This document shows, one piece after another, positions 7,002-15,374 of a stretch of 24,936 bases of DNA (position 1 is the first letter of the stretch; each line of letters begins with the position of its first letter). Under the pieces are notes generated by a model. That model had not been told where the DNA came from. It made no database searches and worked only from the letters and a program-made list of their open reading frames with translations. The translations under genes were made by a program, and so were the position numbers. The DNA is from JBLIDK01 sp047632595. Its GTDB lineage: Bacteria; Bacteroidota; Bacteroidia; Sphingobacteriales; Sphingobacteriaceae. The DNA lies in assembly GCA_047632595.1 (NCBI GenBank), contig JBLIDK010000032.1, positions 1 through 24,936 of the forward strand, given 5' to 3'.

Positions 7002-8940
7002 TAGTTGGAACATTTACCCAATCGCCATTGTCTTTAATTAGATTGATAAGTTCATCTACTGCATTAGTTGAAGGGACATTCTTTTTAACTACTTCTTGCC
7101 CTTTGAAAAGGGATATTTTACCAGGCCCGGTGCCAACGTAGCCATAATCGGCATCAGCCATTTCTCCAGGGCCATTCACAATGCATCCCATTATACCAAT
7201 TTTTACACCTTTGAGATGATCAGTTTTGGCTTTGATTTTTTGCGTTGTTTCTTGAAGGTCAAACAAGGTACGCCCACAACTTGGGCATGAGATGTACTCC
7301 GTTCTAGAAATACGGGTTCTGGTGCTTTGCAAAATTGAGAAAGCAGTTGAATTTATTACTTCGCTGCTTATTTTAGGAGCCGAAATTAGAATGCCATCTC
7401 CTATGCCATCAACAAAAAACGCACCTAGGTCTGTTGAAGCGTGTATTTGCAGCTCGTTTATGTCTTTTGTTGCATATTGCACATGAAAAACAATAGGGTT
7501 AGTTATTCCCTTTTCAATTAAATTGAAGCATATTTTTCTTAATGAGGTAATACGATTCGATTCATTTGCTTTTATAATTAAAACCGCATTAGGTGTTTTT
7601 TTAATCAGTTCGTAAATATTTTCACCAAAATAAATCTCATCAATTTGAAGGAAGTGAGGGGATTTTGGGATTTTCATTAGCCATTCTTCTAATTGGTAAC
7701 TAATAAAAGTATTGGCATTTCCTGAAGTAGGATTTATGCTATCAACAAGTTGCATTAAATTGCCTGGAGGCGAAACCCTCACAACTTTATTATTTAGAAG
7801 AACACAATCGGCGCTTGAATCGGTTAGTTGATATTTGTCGCGCTCTTCATCGTACTTATACCCTATTGCCTTAAATGAGTTTTGGCTTATTGATGCTTTC
7901 ACAGAAAAGTCAGCAATTATTCTTGGCACATTATCTCCACCAAAATTTAATACTTGATGTGATTTTCTTTTTGAGTAATGATAAGGATCTATGGCCAGAT
8001 TTATAGGTAGTGGGTTTAAGTCTGAACTTAAGCCATGATATCGTTCTGCTAAAATTTTAGCAACTGGAACTTCTTCTTCCGGTTCTTCGGTTAGGGAAAC
8101 TCTTATGGTATCTCCTAAACCATCTTCTAATAACGAACCAATACCAACACTTGACTTCACGCGACCATCTTCCCCATCGCCTGCTTCGGTTACCCCAAGA
8201 TGTAAGGGGTAATTCATGCCCTCAGCATTCATCGTTTTAACTAACAGTCGGTATGCTTGAACCATTGTTTGCGGGTTACTAGCTTTCATACTTAAAATAA
8301 GTTGCTGGTATTTTAAGTCTTCGCAGATTCGAATAAATTCCATGGCACTTTCAACCATACCAAGTGGGGTATCGCCATAGCGACTAAGAATACGATCGGA
8401 AAGAGAACCGTGGTTGGTACCAATTCTCATTGCTGTTCCATTGTCTTTACAAATTTCTACAAGTGGACTGAAACGTTTGCGAATTCGATCTAGCTCACTT
8501 TGGTAGTCAGCATCATTGTATTCAATTTGTTGAAATTTCTTTTTGTCAGCATAGTTACCAGGGTTTACTCTTACTTTTTCTACGATGGTAGCTGCTAGTT
8601 CGGCTGCATTGGGTGTAAAGTGAATGTCGGCAATTAAAGGGGTGTTGAAACCGGCATCTCTAAGTCCTTTTTTAATAAGTCTTAGGTTTTCAGCTTCTTT
8701 TAAGCTTGGCGCTGTAATTCGAACATATTCACAGCCAGCTTCAATCATTCTAATAGATTGTTCAATACTGCCTTTAGTGTCCATTGTATCAATAGTGGTC
8801 ATACTTTGAACACGTATTGGGTTATCACCACCTAAAGGGATATCACCAATAAAAACTTCTTTAGTTTTATATCGGCTATAGGATGTTAGTGAATTGCAAT
8901 ATTCACCTATTAATGAATGACTCTTAATAATTTTGGACAT
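6994..8940 (-). CDS. ispG: 4-hydroxy-3-methylbut-2-enyl diphosphate synthase, long form
   Basis: Penultimate step of the MEP isoprenoid pathway: converts 2-C-methyl-D-erythritol 2,4-cyclodiphosphate to HMBPP using a [4Fe-4S] cluster. The N-terminal TIM barrel is clear (IPLGGDNPIRVQSMTTIDT, EYVRITAPS, PLIADIHF, VRVNPGNY, MRIGTNHGSL). The C-terminal cluster domain has C552 and C555 in SCPSCG, C586 in GIMGCIVNGPGE, and E593. At 648 residues it is much longer than the roughly 370-residue enterobacterial enzyme; the extra block, roughly residues 295-545, is the inserted domain of the long form found in Bacteroidota, Chlamydiae and plants. It heads the ispG-ccmBCD cluster. With dxr at 15375-16520 the window holds two MEP-pathway genes, in separate units. 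Confidence 0.97.
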   Translation of the reverse strand: MSKIIKSHSLIGEYCNSLTSYSRYKTKEVFIGDIPLGGDNPIRVQSMTTIDTMDTKGSIEQSIRMIEAGCEYVRITAPSLKEAENLRLIKKGLRDAGFNTPLIADIHFTPNAAELAATIVEKVRVNPGNYADKKKFQQIEYNDADYQSELDRIRKRFSPLVEICKDNGTAMRIGTNHGSLSDRILSRYGDTPLGMVESAMEFIRICEDLKYQQLILSMKASNPQTMVQAYRLLVKTMNAEGMNYPLHLGVTEAGDGEDGRVKSSVGIGSLLEDGLGDTIRVSLTEEPEEEVPVAKILAERYHGLSSDLNPLPINLAIDPYHYSKRKSHQVLNFGGDNVPRIIADFSVKASISQNSFKAIGYKYDEERDKYQLTDSSADCVLLNNKVVRVSPPGNLMQLVDSINPTSGNANTFISYQLEEWLMKIPKSPHFLQIDEIYFGENIYELIKKTPNAVLIIKANESNRITSLRKICFNLIEKGITNPIVFHVQYATKDINELQIHASTDLGAFFVDGIGDGILISAPKISSEVINSTAFSILQSTRTRISRTEYISCPSCGRTLFDLQETTQKIKAKTDHLKGVKIGIMGCIVNGPGEMADADYGYVGTGPGKISLFKGQEVVKKNVPSTNAVDELINLIKDNGDWVNVPTND

Positions 8941-8945
8941 CAGTA

Positions 8946-8953
8946 CAAAGGTA
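8946..8953 (-). promoter_or_regulatory. Candidate -7 element for ispG
   Basis: TACCTTTG on the minus strand matches TAnnTTTG and ends 6 bases before the ispG ATG, so the transcript would be leaderless or nearly so. No clear -33 TTG was found. Confidence 0.4.
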
Positions 8954-8976
8954 ATTAATTATGCTATATACTTGCT

Positions 8977-9909
8977 TTAGTTCGTATAACGATTTACCTC
9001 TATTGAAGCCATTCCCAAATCTAGGTCGATGTCTACTTTATTTTCAGCTGAATTATAATTTTCAGTCTCGTAAATTCCGTCGCCTTTATTGTCGAATCCA
9101 TTGAAATCTTTACTTGAAAAACCAGAGTCGCTTGTAATTCTGCAACCAGAAGATTTTGGTATATTAATTTCAAGAGAAGCAGCTCCAACATCTATGTTAA
9201 CATTAGTGAACCTTTGAAGTGACCCTAGCTTTATTTCCACATTTGCAGCACCAGCATCTATATCTAATGAACTTACTTTATAAGATGATAAATCAGCAAT
9301 AAAATTTGCGGCGCCAATGTCAAAATTAAAATCCCATTCAGGATTTGCGCTTAAGCTAACCTTCACTTTGTTCTTAGCGTTTTTTCCAGACCTTTTATTA
9401 TTGTCCATCATTTTAAAGTTCAAATCTACTTCGTCGTTATTCTCATCTACATCTAAAACAAATGAATTTACATTGGAACTAATTGATGATTGAAACAACA
9501 TTTCTGAAACGCCATTTATGGTGTATTCTCCCACTGCCGCATCTAACGACAATGTTGCTCTTTTAACAGCAGAATTGTATTCCTCATCAATTTGCTGTTC
9601 AATATGTTTGTTGTGTTTATCGTAACTCTGGTCCCATTCAATTGTATTGTCATTATTTCCAAAGGTTACTGCATCTCTTATTTTTAGAATCCCAAAAAAC
9701 ACCACCACAAATGCTAAAATAGCTGCAATGGCGATCCAAGCGTTACGTGAACGTTTTGCAATGGCTGAAATTCCTAGAAAAATTAGAATTACAGGCCAAA
9801 AGTCAATAACCTCATGAAAGCGTATGGTTATAAGGTCGAAATTGATTGCTAGAAAGATTAGTCCGATAAGAACTAAAAACAGTCCTCCAAAAATATTATT
9901 CCTTCTCAT
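8977..9909 (-). CDS. LiaF/LiaI-like membrane protein with C-terminal beta (toastrack-like) domain
   Basis: A 310-residue protein. The first 80 residues hold about three to four membrane helices with a DUF5668/LiaI-like pattern (IFGGLFLVLIGLIFLAINF, FWPVILIFLGISAI, then IAAILAFVVVFFGIL). After a polar linker (about 85-115) comes an all-beta region with recurring near-repeats: LDAAVGEYTING, FDIGAANFIADL, LDIDAGAANVEIKL, VNIDVGAASLEINI, LDLGMASIEV. These read as rungs of the beta-stack seen in LiaF and adhesin-like toastrack domains. In Firmicutes LiaF senses envelope stress through a kinase; no kinase or regulator lies here, so the role is only inferred to be envelope-related. The gene overlaps the PspC gene by 14 bases and is probably co-translated with it. 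Confidence 0.75.
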   Translation of the reverse strand: MRRNNIFGGLFLVLIGLIFLAINFDLITIRFHEVIDFWPVILIFLGISAIAKRSRNAWIAIAAILAFVVVFFGILKIRDAVTFGNNDNTIEWDQSYDKHNKHIEQQIDEEYNSAVKRATLSLDAAVGEYTINGVSEMLFQSSISSNVNSFVLDVDENNDEVDLNFKMMDNNKRSGKNAKNKVKVSLSANPEWDFNFDIGAANFIADLSSYKVSSLDIDAGAANVEIKLGSLQRFTNVNIDVGAASLEINIPKSSGCRITSDSGFSSKDFNGFDNKGDGIYETENYNSAENKVDIDLDLGMASIEVNRYTN

Positions 9910-10309
9910 CTGAGTCTATTTTGTTATTTGACCTTACGGCTTGAACTAGTAGTGCAATACCAATTACTACTAAAATTAAAGGCCATAATTTTTTAAAGTT
10001 TACATTGGGAATAAAGTTATTTGCTAGGAAAATCACACCTAGGCAAACCAGAACTAATCCACCAATTATTGACTCTTTGTTTTTATTATTGTCGCTCATA
10101 ATTGTTTTTTCTTCGAAAACAGTTTTATTTTGATAATTGGGTAAAACAAGTGCCAAAATAAGATAAATTACTAATCCAGTTCCAGCAAAAAGCAAAGAAC
10201 AAGCAAAAAGCACTCTTACAAGCACTATATCGATGTCAAAATGTTCGGCTAAGCCAGAGGCTACCCCAAAAATCACTTTATTTTTTCCTTTAGTTAATGT
10301 CTTTTTCAT
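9896..10309 (-). CDS. PspC-domain membrane protein fused to a DUF5668/LiaI-like segment
   Basis: 137 residues. Residues about 3-60 are a PspC domain: KNKVIFGVASGLAEHFDIDIVLVRVLF followed by a membrane helix ending LALVLPNY. Residues about 78-125 are a second pair of helices (IIGGLVLVCLGVIFLANNF, LWPLILVVIGIALLV) that resemble the N-terminus of the neighbouring LiaF-like protein, suggesting the two interact or share ancestry. PspC domains are linked to membrane stress sensing, but no PspA or PspB is present in the window. The start codon overlaps the SDR stop as TAATG and the end overlaps the LiaF-like gene, so all three form an operon. Confidence 0.85.
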   Translation of the reverse strand: MKKTLTKGKNKVIFGVASGLAEHFDIDIVLVRVLFACSLLFAGTGLVIYLILALVLPNYQNKTVFEEKTIMSDNNKNKESIIGGLVLVCLGVIFLANNFIPNVNFKKLWPLILVVIGIALLVQAVRSNNKIDSDEKE

Positions 10310-10992
10310 TAAAACCCTTTAGCGTCAAAACGCATTTCACTGACACTGGCTCCAACAGACAACTGCGTAGCAGTATATGCCATTGAAGCAATATCTTCTG
10401 GCAAGATAAATTTATTTTCGATAACATCTTCACCATCCCAACTACTAGTTAGGGTAGCGGAGGGTAATATTGATGTTACTTTAATTCCTTGTGGCTTTAA
10501 AATTTCCTGTAAAGTTCTAGAAAAATGCAACATTGCTGCCTTGGAAATTGCGTAGGCAGGTCCTTTTTCGAAGGTTTTATGCCCAGCCAAAGAACAGATG
10601 TTGATGATGTGTGGATTAGATGATTTTTTCAGAATTGGCAGCAAGTTTTTCGTTAAAACGTAAGGTGCAAAGAAATTAGTATCAATTAATTCTTTAAGCT
10701 GATCTTGGGTTTCAGAAAACAAAGGAGCTTCGAGGTAATAAGCGGCGTTATTAGCTAAAATATCTATGTTCTTAACTTTTGACTCTATTAATTCTAAAGC
10801 CTTATTGTCACAAACATCCATTTCAAAAAGGTTGTACTTATTAGTTGGATATTCTTTTATCAATTGATTTGAAAGCGCCGATAATTCTTGTTGATTTCTA
10901 GCGCATCCAACAATGTCGAAACCCTGTTTTGCAAACTTAAAAGCTAGGGCTTTTCCTATGCCTTTTGTAACGCCTGTGATAAATATTTTCAT
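10309..10992 (-). CDS. Short-chain dehydrogenase/reductase (SDR), classical type
   Basis: A 227-residue NAD(P)-dependent oxidoreductase. The dinucleotide motif TGVTKGIG is at 6-13, the NNAA motif at 81-84, the structural N106 in DTNFFAP, and the catalytic S134, Y147 and K151 (NICSLAG, then YAISK). The length is normal for a classical SDR. Substrate cannot be told from sequence; the compact form resembles sepiapterin-reductase-like and uncharacterised cytoplasmic SDRs. It is the first gene of a three-gene overlapping operon with the PspC and LiaF-like proteins and is divergent from the MlaE gene, sharing a short intergenic region. Confidence 0.9.
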   Translation of the reverse strand: MKIFITGVTKGIGKALAFKFAKQGFDIVGCARNQQELSALSNQLIKEYPTNKYNLFEMDVCDNKALELIESKVKNIDILANNAAYYLEAPLFSETQDQLKELIDTNFFAPYVLTKNLLPILKKSSNPHIINICSLAGHKTFEKGPAYAISKAAMLHFSRTLQEILKPQGIKVTSILPSATLTSSWDGEDVIENKFILPEDIASMAYTATQLSVGASVSEMRFDAKGF

Positions 10993-11007
10993 ATATATTT
11001 ATTAATA

Positions 11008-11031
11008 CCACCTAGTAACTTATAAAGGTGG
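11008..11031. repeat. Inverted repeat between divergent SDR and mlaE genes
   Basis: CCACCT (11008-11013) and AGGTGG (11026-11031) form a perfect 6-bp inverted repeat around a 12-base AT-rich spacer. They lie in the roughly 80-base gap between the two divergent start codons. It could be an operator for either gene; it has no T run of terminator type. Confidence 0.3.
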
Positions 11032-11071
11032 AATGATTATTTGTATTTTAGCCGCAAATAGAAGTTCGTAT

Positions 11072-11802
11072 ATGTTTCATGCGTTAGGCAAATATATAAT
11101 GTTGATTCGAAGTAGTTTTCATAAACCTGAAAACTATTCGATGTATTGGAAAGAAATGATTCGAGAAATGGAATCAGTTGGTGTTAATTCTTTAGGAATT
11201 GTCGCCATAATCTCGGTTTTTTTGGGTGCGGTAACTTGTGTTCAAACGGCCTATCAATTGGTGTCGGCATGGGTTCCTACCTACGTAATTGGCCAAATTG
11301 TTCGAGATTCAACTTTATTAGAATTAAGTCCAACTGTAGCTTGCTTAGTTTTGGCAGGTAAGGTAGGTTCAAATTTTTCTTCACAGATTGGAACAATGCG
11401 AGTAACCGAGCAAATTGATGCATTACGAATTATGGGCGTGAATCCTCCTGGATTTTTAATTATGCCTAAACTAGTGGCATCTATAATAATGGTTCCATTA
11501 TTGGTTACTTTTTCTATAGCAATTGCGCTAATGGGCGGTTTAATAGCTGGACATGTTAGTGGTGCAATATCAATACAAGATTATGTGTATGGAATACGAG
11601 CAGATTTCGTTCCATTTATGTTAATGGTAGCCTTAATTAAGGCATTTATTTTCGGATTTATAATTTCTACCGTATCGTCTTATTTTGGTTATTTCACCAA
11701 AGGTGGCGCTTTAGATGTTGGTAGAAGTAGCACAAAAGCAGTAGTTTACAGCTGTATAATCATTCTTTTTGCAGATTATATAGTTGCACAAATTCTTTTA
11801 TA

Positions 11803-11803
<1 letters not shown>
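11072..11803 (+). CDS. mlaE: MlaE-family lipid ABC transporter permease
   Basis: An inner-membrane permease of the MlaE/YrbE type, which moves phospholipids or other lipids between the membranes together with an MlaF-type ATPase and an MCE-domain protein. Family features include an amphipathic N-terminus (MFHALGKYIMLIR), MESVGVNSLGIV, the long hydrophobic segments, and the conserved stretch LSPTVACLVLAGKVGSNFSS followed by GTMRVTEQIDALRIMGVNP. There are about five to six membrane helices. I chose the ATG at 11072 (243 residues), since the ORF start at 11033 only adds an odd non-conserved leader. The stop overlaps the ATPase start as TAATG. No MCE-domain gene (mlaD) follows, which is unusual and suggests it is encoded elsewhere. 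Confidence 0.92.
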
Positions 11804-12946
<1,143 letters not shown>

Positions 12947-12983
12947 AAAAACAGTTTAGAGCGAAAAGCTCTAAACTGTTTTT
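12947..12983. terminator. Strong bidirectional rho-independent terminator
   Basis: A perfect 16-bp stem, AAAAACAGTTTAGAGC paired with GCTCTAAACTGTTTTT, closes a GAAAA loop. On the plus strand five T's end the stem; on the minus strand seven T's follow it. It lies one base beyond the 3' end of tRNA-Leu on the minus strand and can also end transcription arriving from mlaEF, so it serves a convergent pair. Confidence 0.85.
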
Positions 12984-12984
12984 G

Positions 12985-13068
12985 TACCCAGAGCCGGGGT
13001 CGAACCGGCACGATATTACTATCATTGGTGTTTGAGACCAACGCGTCTACCAATTCCGCCACCTGGGC
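12985..13068 (-). tRNA. tRNA-Leu (anticodon CAA)
   Basis: 84 nucleotides on the minus strand, starting GCCCAGGTGGCGGAATTGG and ending CCCCGGCTCTGGGTA. The acceptor stem GCCCAGG pairs with the UCUGGGU end (with G-U pairs), the D arm has the usual GGAATTGGTAGAC, the anticodon stem TTGGT/ACCAA encloses loop CTCAAAC giving anticodon CAA, and a long variable arm (TGATAGTAATATCG) marks the class II Leu type. The T arm is GCCGGTTCGACCCCGGC. CCA is not encoded. It reads UUG codons. A strong terminator follows after one base. Confidence 0.97.
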
Positions 13069-13085
13069 AATACTAGATTGGGCTG

Positions 13086-13116
13086 CGAATTTAGCGTACT
13101 AAATACGAATTCACAA
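13086..13116 (-). promoter_or_regulatory. Candidate tRNA-Leu promoter overlapping an inverted repeat
   Basis: On the minus strand TAAATTCG (13086-13093) is one mismatch from TAnnTTTG, and TTG at 13114-13116 lies 20 bases upstream. The same stretch contains an inverted repeat, ATTTAG-CGTA-CTAAAT (13089-13104), extended by CG/CG pairs after one mismatch. It could be a weak terminator for the rseP operon, an operator, or chance. Confidence 0.3.
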
Positions 13117-13131
13117 GCAAAGCCAATATTA

Positions 13132-13947
13132 TTAATTTTCTGAAGTCACAAATGGCGATGGCAGTTTATCTGTAAGAAACTGCGCCATTAAAGGAAAACT
13201 ATTTTGCATTATCATATCAGGGTCGTTATTGTTTGACGGGAACACTGCCTTTGCAACATCTCCATAAAGCAAATTACCTTGACTATCATAAATACTAAAG
13301 TGCATTCTAAACTCTCTAGCGTAGTTGTTATTAGCTAAGTCGATGCAGTTATTGTAATTGATTTTAACTTCTAATTGATTGATAAAAACATATAAATCAG
13401 CATCGTAATTTTGAGCTACCGATTGTATAATTGCAAGATTCTTAATGTCAGCATGCATGTATTGGACTTCTATAGCTTCGTCACTTACGGCAACCAACTC
13501 GTTTCGATGTCCACGTTTGGATAAATAGCGCTCTATTCGCTTTTTCATAGTAGGAAAAATAGTCTCACTGTCTTGAGCCTCTTCTGCCATATAATAGCTA
13601 GTAGTGGTATCGTATTTATATGAAATATTTCTATAAACGTCTTTCAAGTCTTCATCAGAAGTTTTAGAGGGTTTGTCTAGGAAGCTATAAGCGTCATACT
13701 GACGTCTTACGCCTTTATTAACCGCTTCATCTAATCCTTCTCTAAATTTGTCTTGTAACCCCTTTGAATCCTTTCCTAAGAATTTAACAATGTCTTGATC
13801 TGAATCACTTATGTAGTTATTTGGATGGTAAGGAATAACCATCACTTTCTTATAAAGAATTCCTGAATTAGGTTCCAATACTCCATCTTGCCCTTTTGCG
13901 ATAAAAGGCAAAGCTATAAGTGCTAATACAAATGCTATTTTACTCAT
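13132..13947 (-). CDS. Exported protein of unknown function, coupled to rseP
   Basis: I do not recognise this 271-residue protein. It begins with a signal peptide (MSKIAFVLALIALPFIAKG, cleavage probably before Q20; no lipobox Cys). The mature part starts ILYKKVMVIPYHPNNYISDSDQDI and is soluble, mixed alpha/beta, with a Lys/Arg-rich patch (TMKKRIERYLSKRGHRNE) near 125-145. A core strand-like region follows, around residues 170-240: DADLYVFINQLEVKINYNN, then REFRMHFSIYDSQGNLLYGDVAK. The last part resembles in style proteins that report on a periplasmic or outer-membrane component, but I cannot name a family. It starts 6 bases after the rseP stop, so the two are almost certainly co-transcribed, and a role in the periplasm or in envelope quality control is an inference from that. 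Confidence 0.8.
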   Translation of the reverse strand: MSKIAFVLALIALPFIAKGQDGVLEPNSGILYKKVMVIPYHPNNYISDSDQDIVKFLGKDSKGLQDKFREGLDEAVNKGVRRQYDAYSFLDKPSKTSDEDLKDVYRNISYKYDTTTSYYMAEEAQDSETIFPTMKKRIERYLSKRGHRNELVAVSDEAIEVQYMHADIKNLAIIQSVAQNYDADLYVFINQLEVKINYNNCIDLANNNYAREFRMHFSIYDSQGNLLYGDVAKAVFPSNNNDPDMIMQNSFPLMAQFLTDKLPSPFVTSEN

Positions 13948-13953
13948 AATCTT

Positions 13954-15276
13954 TTAATTAAACAAGTTGTAAATATCATTTCCAAAAACGAAAACCATCA
14001 ATACAATTAACAGTACGAATCCTACAACTTGTGCTGTTTCTAAAAACTTATCGCTAAGTGGTTTTCCAGCTATCATTTCAATAATTAGAAATACTGTGTG
14101 ACCACCGTCTAAAGCAGGAATTGGCAAGATGTTCATGAATGCAAGAATCATAGAAATCATTCCTGTTAGGGTCCAAAATTTTCTCCAATCAAATTCACCA
14201 CCATAAATTTTAGCAATTCCTATAGGACCTTGTAATGATTTTTGAGCCGATATTTGACCAGTTACAACTTTACCAATACCTCTAACATTTGCAGTTAATG
14301 ACGCAAAGGCATCTTGAACACCAATTTTAAAAGAGGAGAATAAACCATACTTAATAATCTCTAATTTAAGTTCTCCATCACGCATTGGTAAGAAACCAAT
14401 TTTACCCTCATCAGTTACTTTAACTGGAATGTTTAAATTTTCACCCTCACGTAAAACAGATAATTGAATTTCGGAATCTGTTTTGCTGTCCAAAATTGCT
14501 TTAAACTCATCAAAAAACGTGAACTCTGTTGAATCAATTGCAAGAACTTTATCTCCTTTTTTAAGCCCCGCACTTTCGGCATTGCTACCAGGAGAAATAT
14601 CTCCAATAATAAATTCTTGACGGTCAACAACAAACATTGGGTTTCCAGCATCGGTCATTTTATCTAACATGTCGTTAGGTACTGGAAGTTCAATTTCTTC
14701 ACCATTACGTTCAATGGTAAGCATTACTCCACCAAGTAAAACATCTGCACTAATAATATCACTCAGGTAAGTGATATTTTCGCCGTTTACTTTCGTTATT
14801 TTATCACCTAGTTGGATACCAATTTCTTGAGCAGGTACACTAGGAACTAAGCCATGTTTGATTTCTGATAAAGGTAATTTTGAATCACCATAACCAAAGG
14901 CAAGCATCCAGTAAATCACAACACCTAAAACGATGTTTACCACTACCCCACCAATCATTACAATTAGTCGTTGCCAAGCTGGTTTAGATCTAAATTCCCA
15001 TGGTTGAGGTGGCTTTGCCATTTGCTCCTTGTCCATCGATTCATCAATCATACCAGCAATTTTAACATAACCACCTAAAGGAAGCCATCCAATACCGTAC
15101 TCTGTATCTCCGAATTTTTTGCTAAATAATTTGAATCCCCAAGCGTCAAAAAAGAGAAAGAACTTCTCTACTTTAATACCAAAAGCGCGAGCTGCCACAA
15201 AGTGACCTAACTCATGTAAAATAATTAAAATCGATAAACCCGCTATTAATTGGGCCGCCATTACTAATCCTTGCAT
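13954..15276 (-). CDS. rseP: Site-2 zinc metalloprotease RseP
   Basis: An intramembrane protease that cuts membrane-bound anti-sigma factors and signal-peptide remnants within the inner membrane. The zinc motif HELGH (H21, E22, H25) sits in the first helix (LSILIILHELGHFVAARAFG), and the third ligand is in NILPIPALDGGH (D390). Two PDZ domains lie between, roughly residues 130-205 and 215-295 (GDKITKVNG and GDKVLAIDS motifs). 440 residues is normal for the family. The gene follows dxr after a 98-base gap with its own candidate promoter and leads into the unknown exported protein. Confidence 0.96.
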   Translation of the reverse strand: MQGLVMAAQLIAGLSILIILHELGHFVAARAFGIKVEKFFLFFDAWGFKLFSKKFGDTEYGIGWLPLGGYVKIAGMIDESMDKEQMAKPPQPWEFRSKPAWQRLIVMIGGVVVNIVLGVVIYWMLAFGYGDSKLPLSEIKHGLVPSVPAQEIGIQLGDKITKVNGENITYLSDIISADVLLGGVMLTIERNGEEIELPVPNDMLDKMTDAGNPMFVVDRQEFIIGDISPGSNAESAGLKKGDKVLAIDSTEFTFFDEFKAILDSKTDSEIQLSVLREGENLNIPVKVTDEGKIGFLPMRDGELKLEIIKYGLFSSFKIGVQDAFASLTANVRGIGKVVTGQISAQKSLQGPIGIAKIYGGEFDWRKFWTLTGMISMILAFMNILPIPALDGGHTVFLIIEMIAGKPLSDKFLETAQVVGFVLLIVLMVFVFGNDIYNLFN

Positions 15277-15315
15277 ACTTATATTTGTGTTTACTTCACA
15301 AAACTACTACTATTT

Positions 15316-15323
15316 CAAAGGTA
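15316..15323 (-). promoter_or_regulatory. Candidate -7 element for rseP
   Basis: TACCTTTG on the minus strand matches TAnnTTTG, about 40 bases before the rseP ATG. A TTG at 15348-15350 lies 24 bases upstream, slightly farther than usual. A second match, TAGTTTTG at 15299-15306, lies nearer the start codon. The 98-base gap before rseP is long compared with other gaps in this region, which supports a separate promoter. Confidence 0.4.
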
Positions 15324-15374
15324 TCGGATGAAAAACTAGAAGTATAACAAGATTTTTAAACAAATGGGTATAAG

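Noticed and set aside
11089..11096. TATATTTG on the minus strand as an SDR promoter
   Set aside because: It matches TAnnTTTG but lies inside the mlaE coding sequence without a -33 partner; chance matches are expected in AT-rich DNA.
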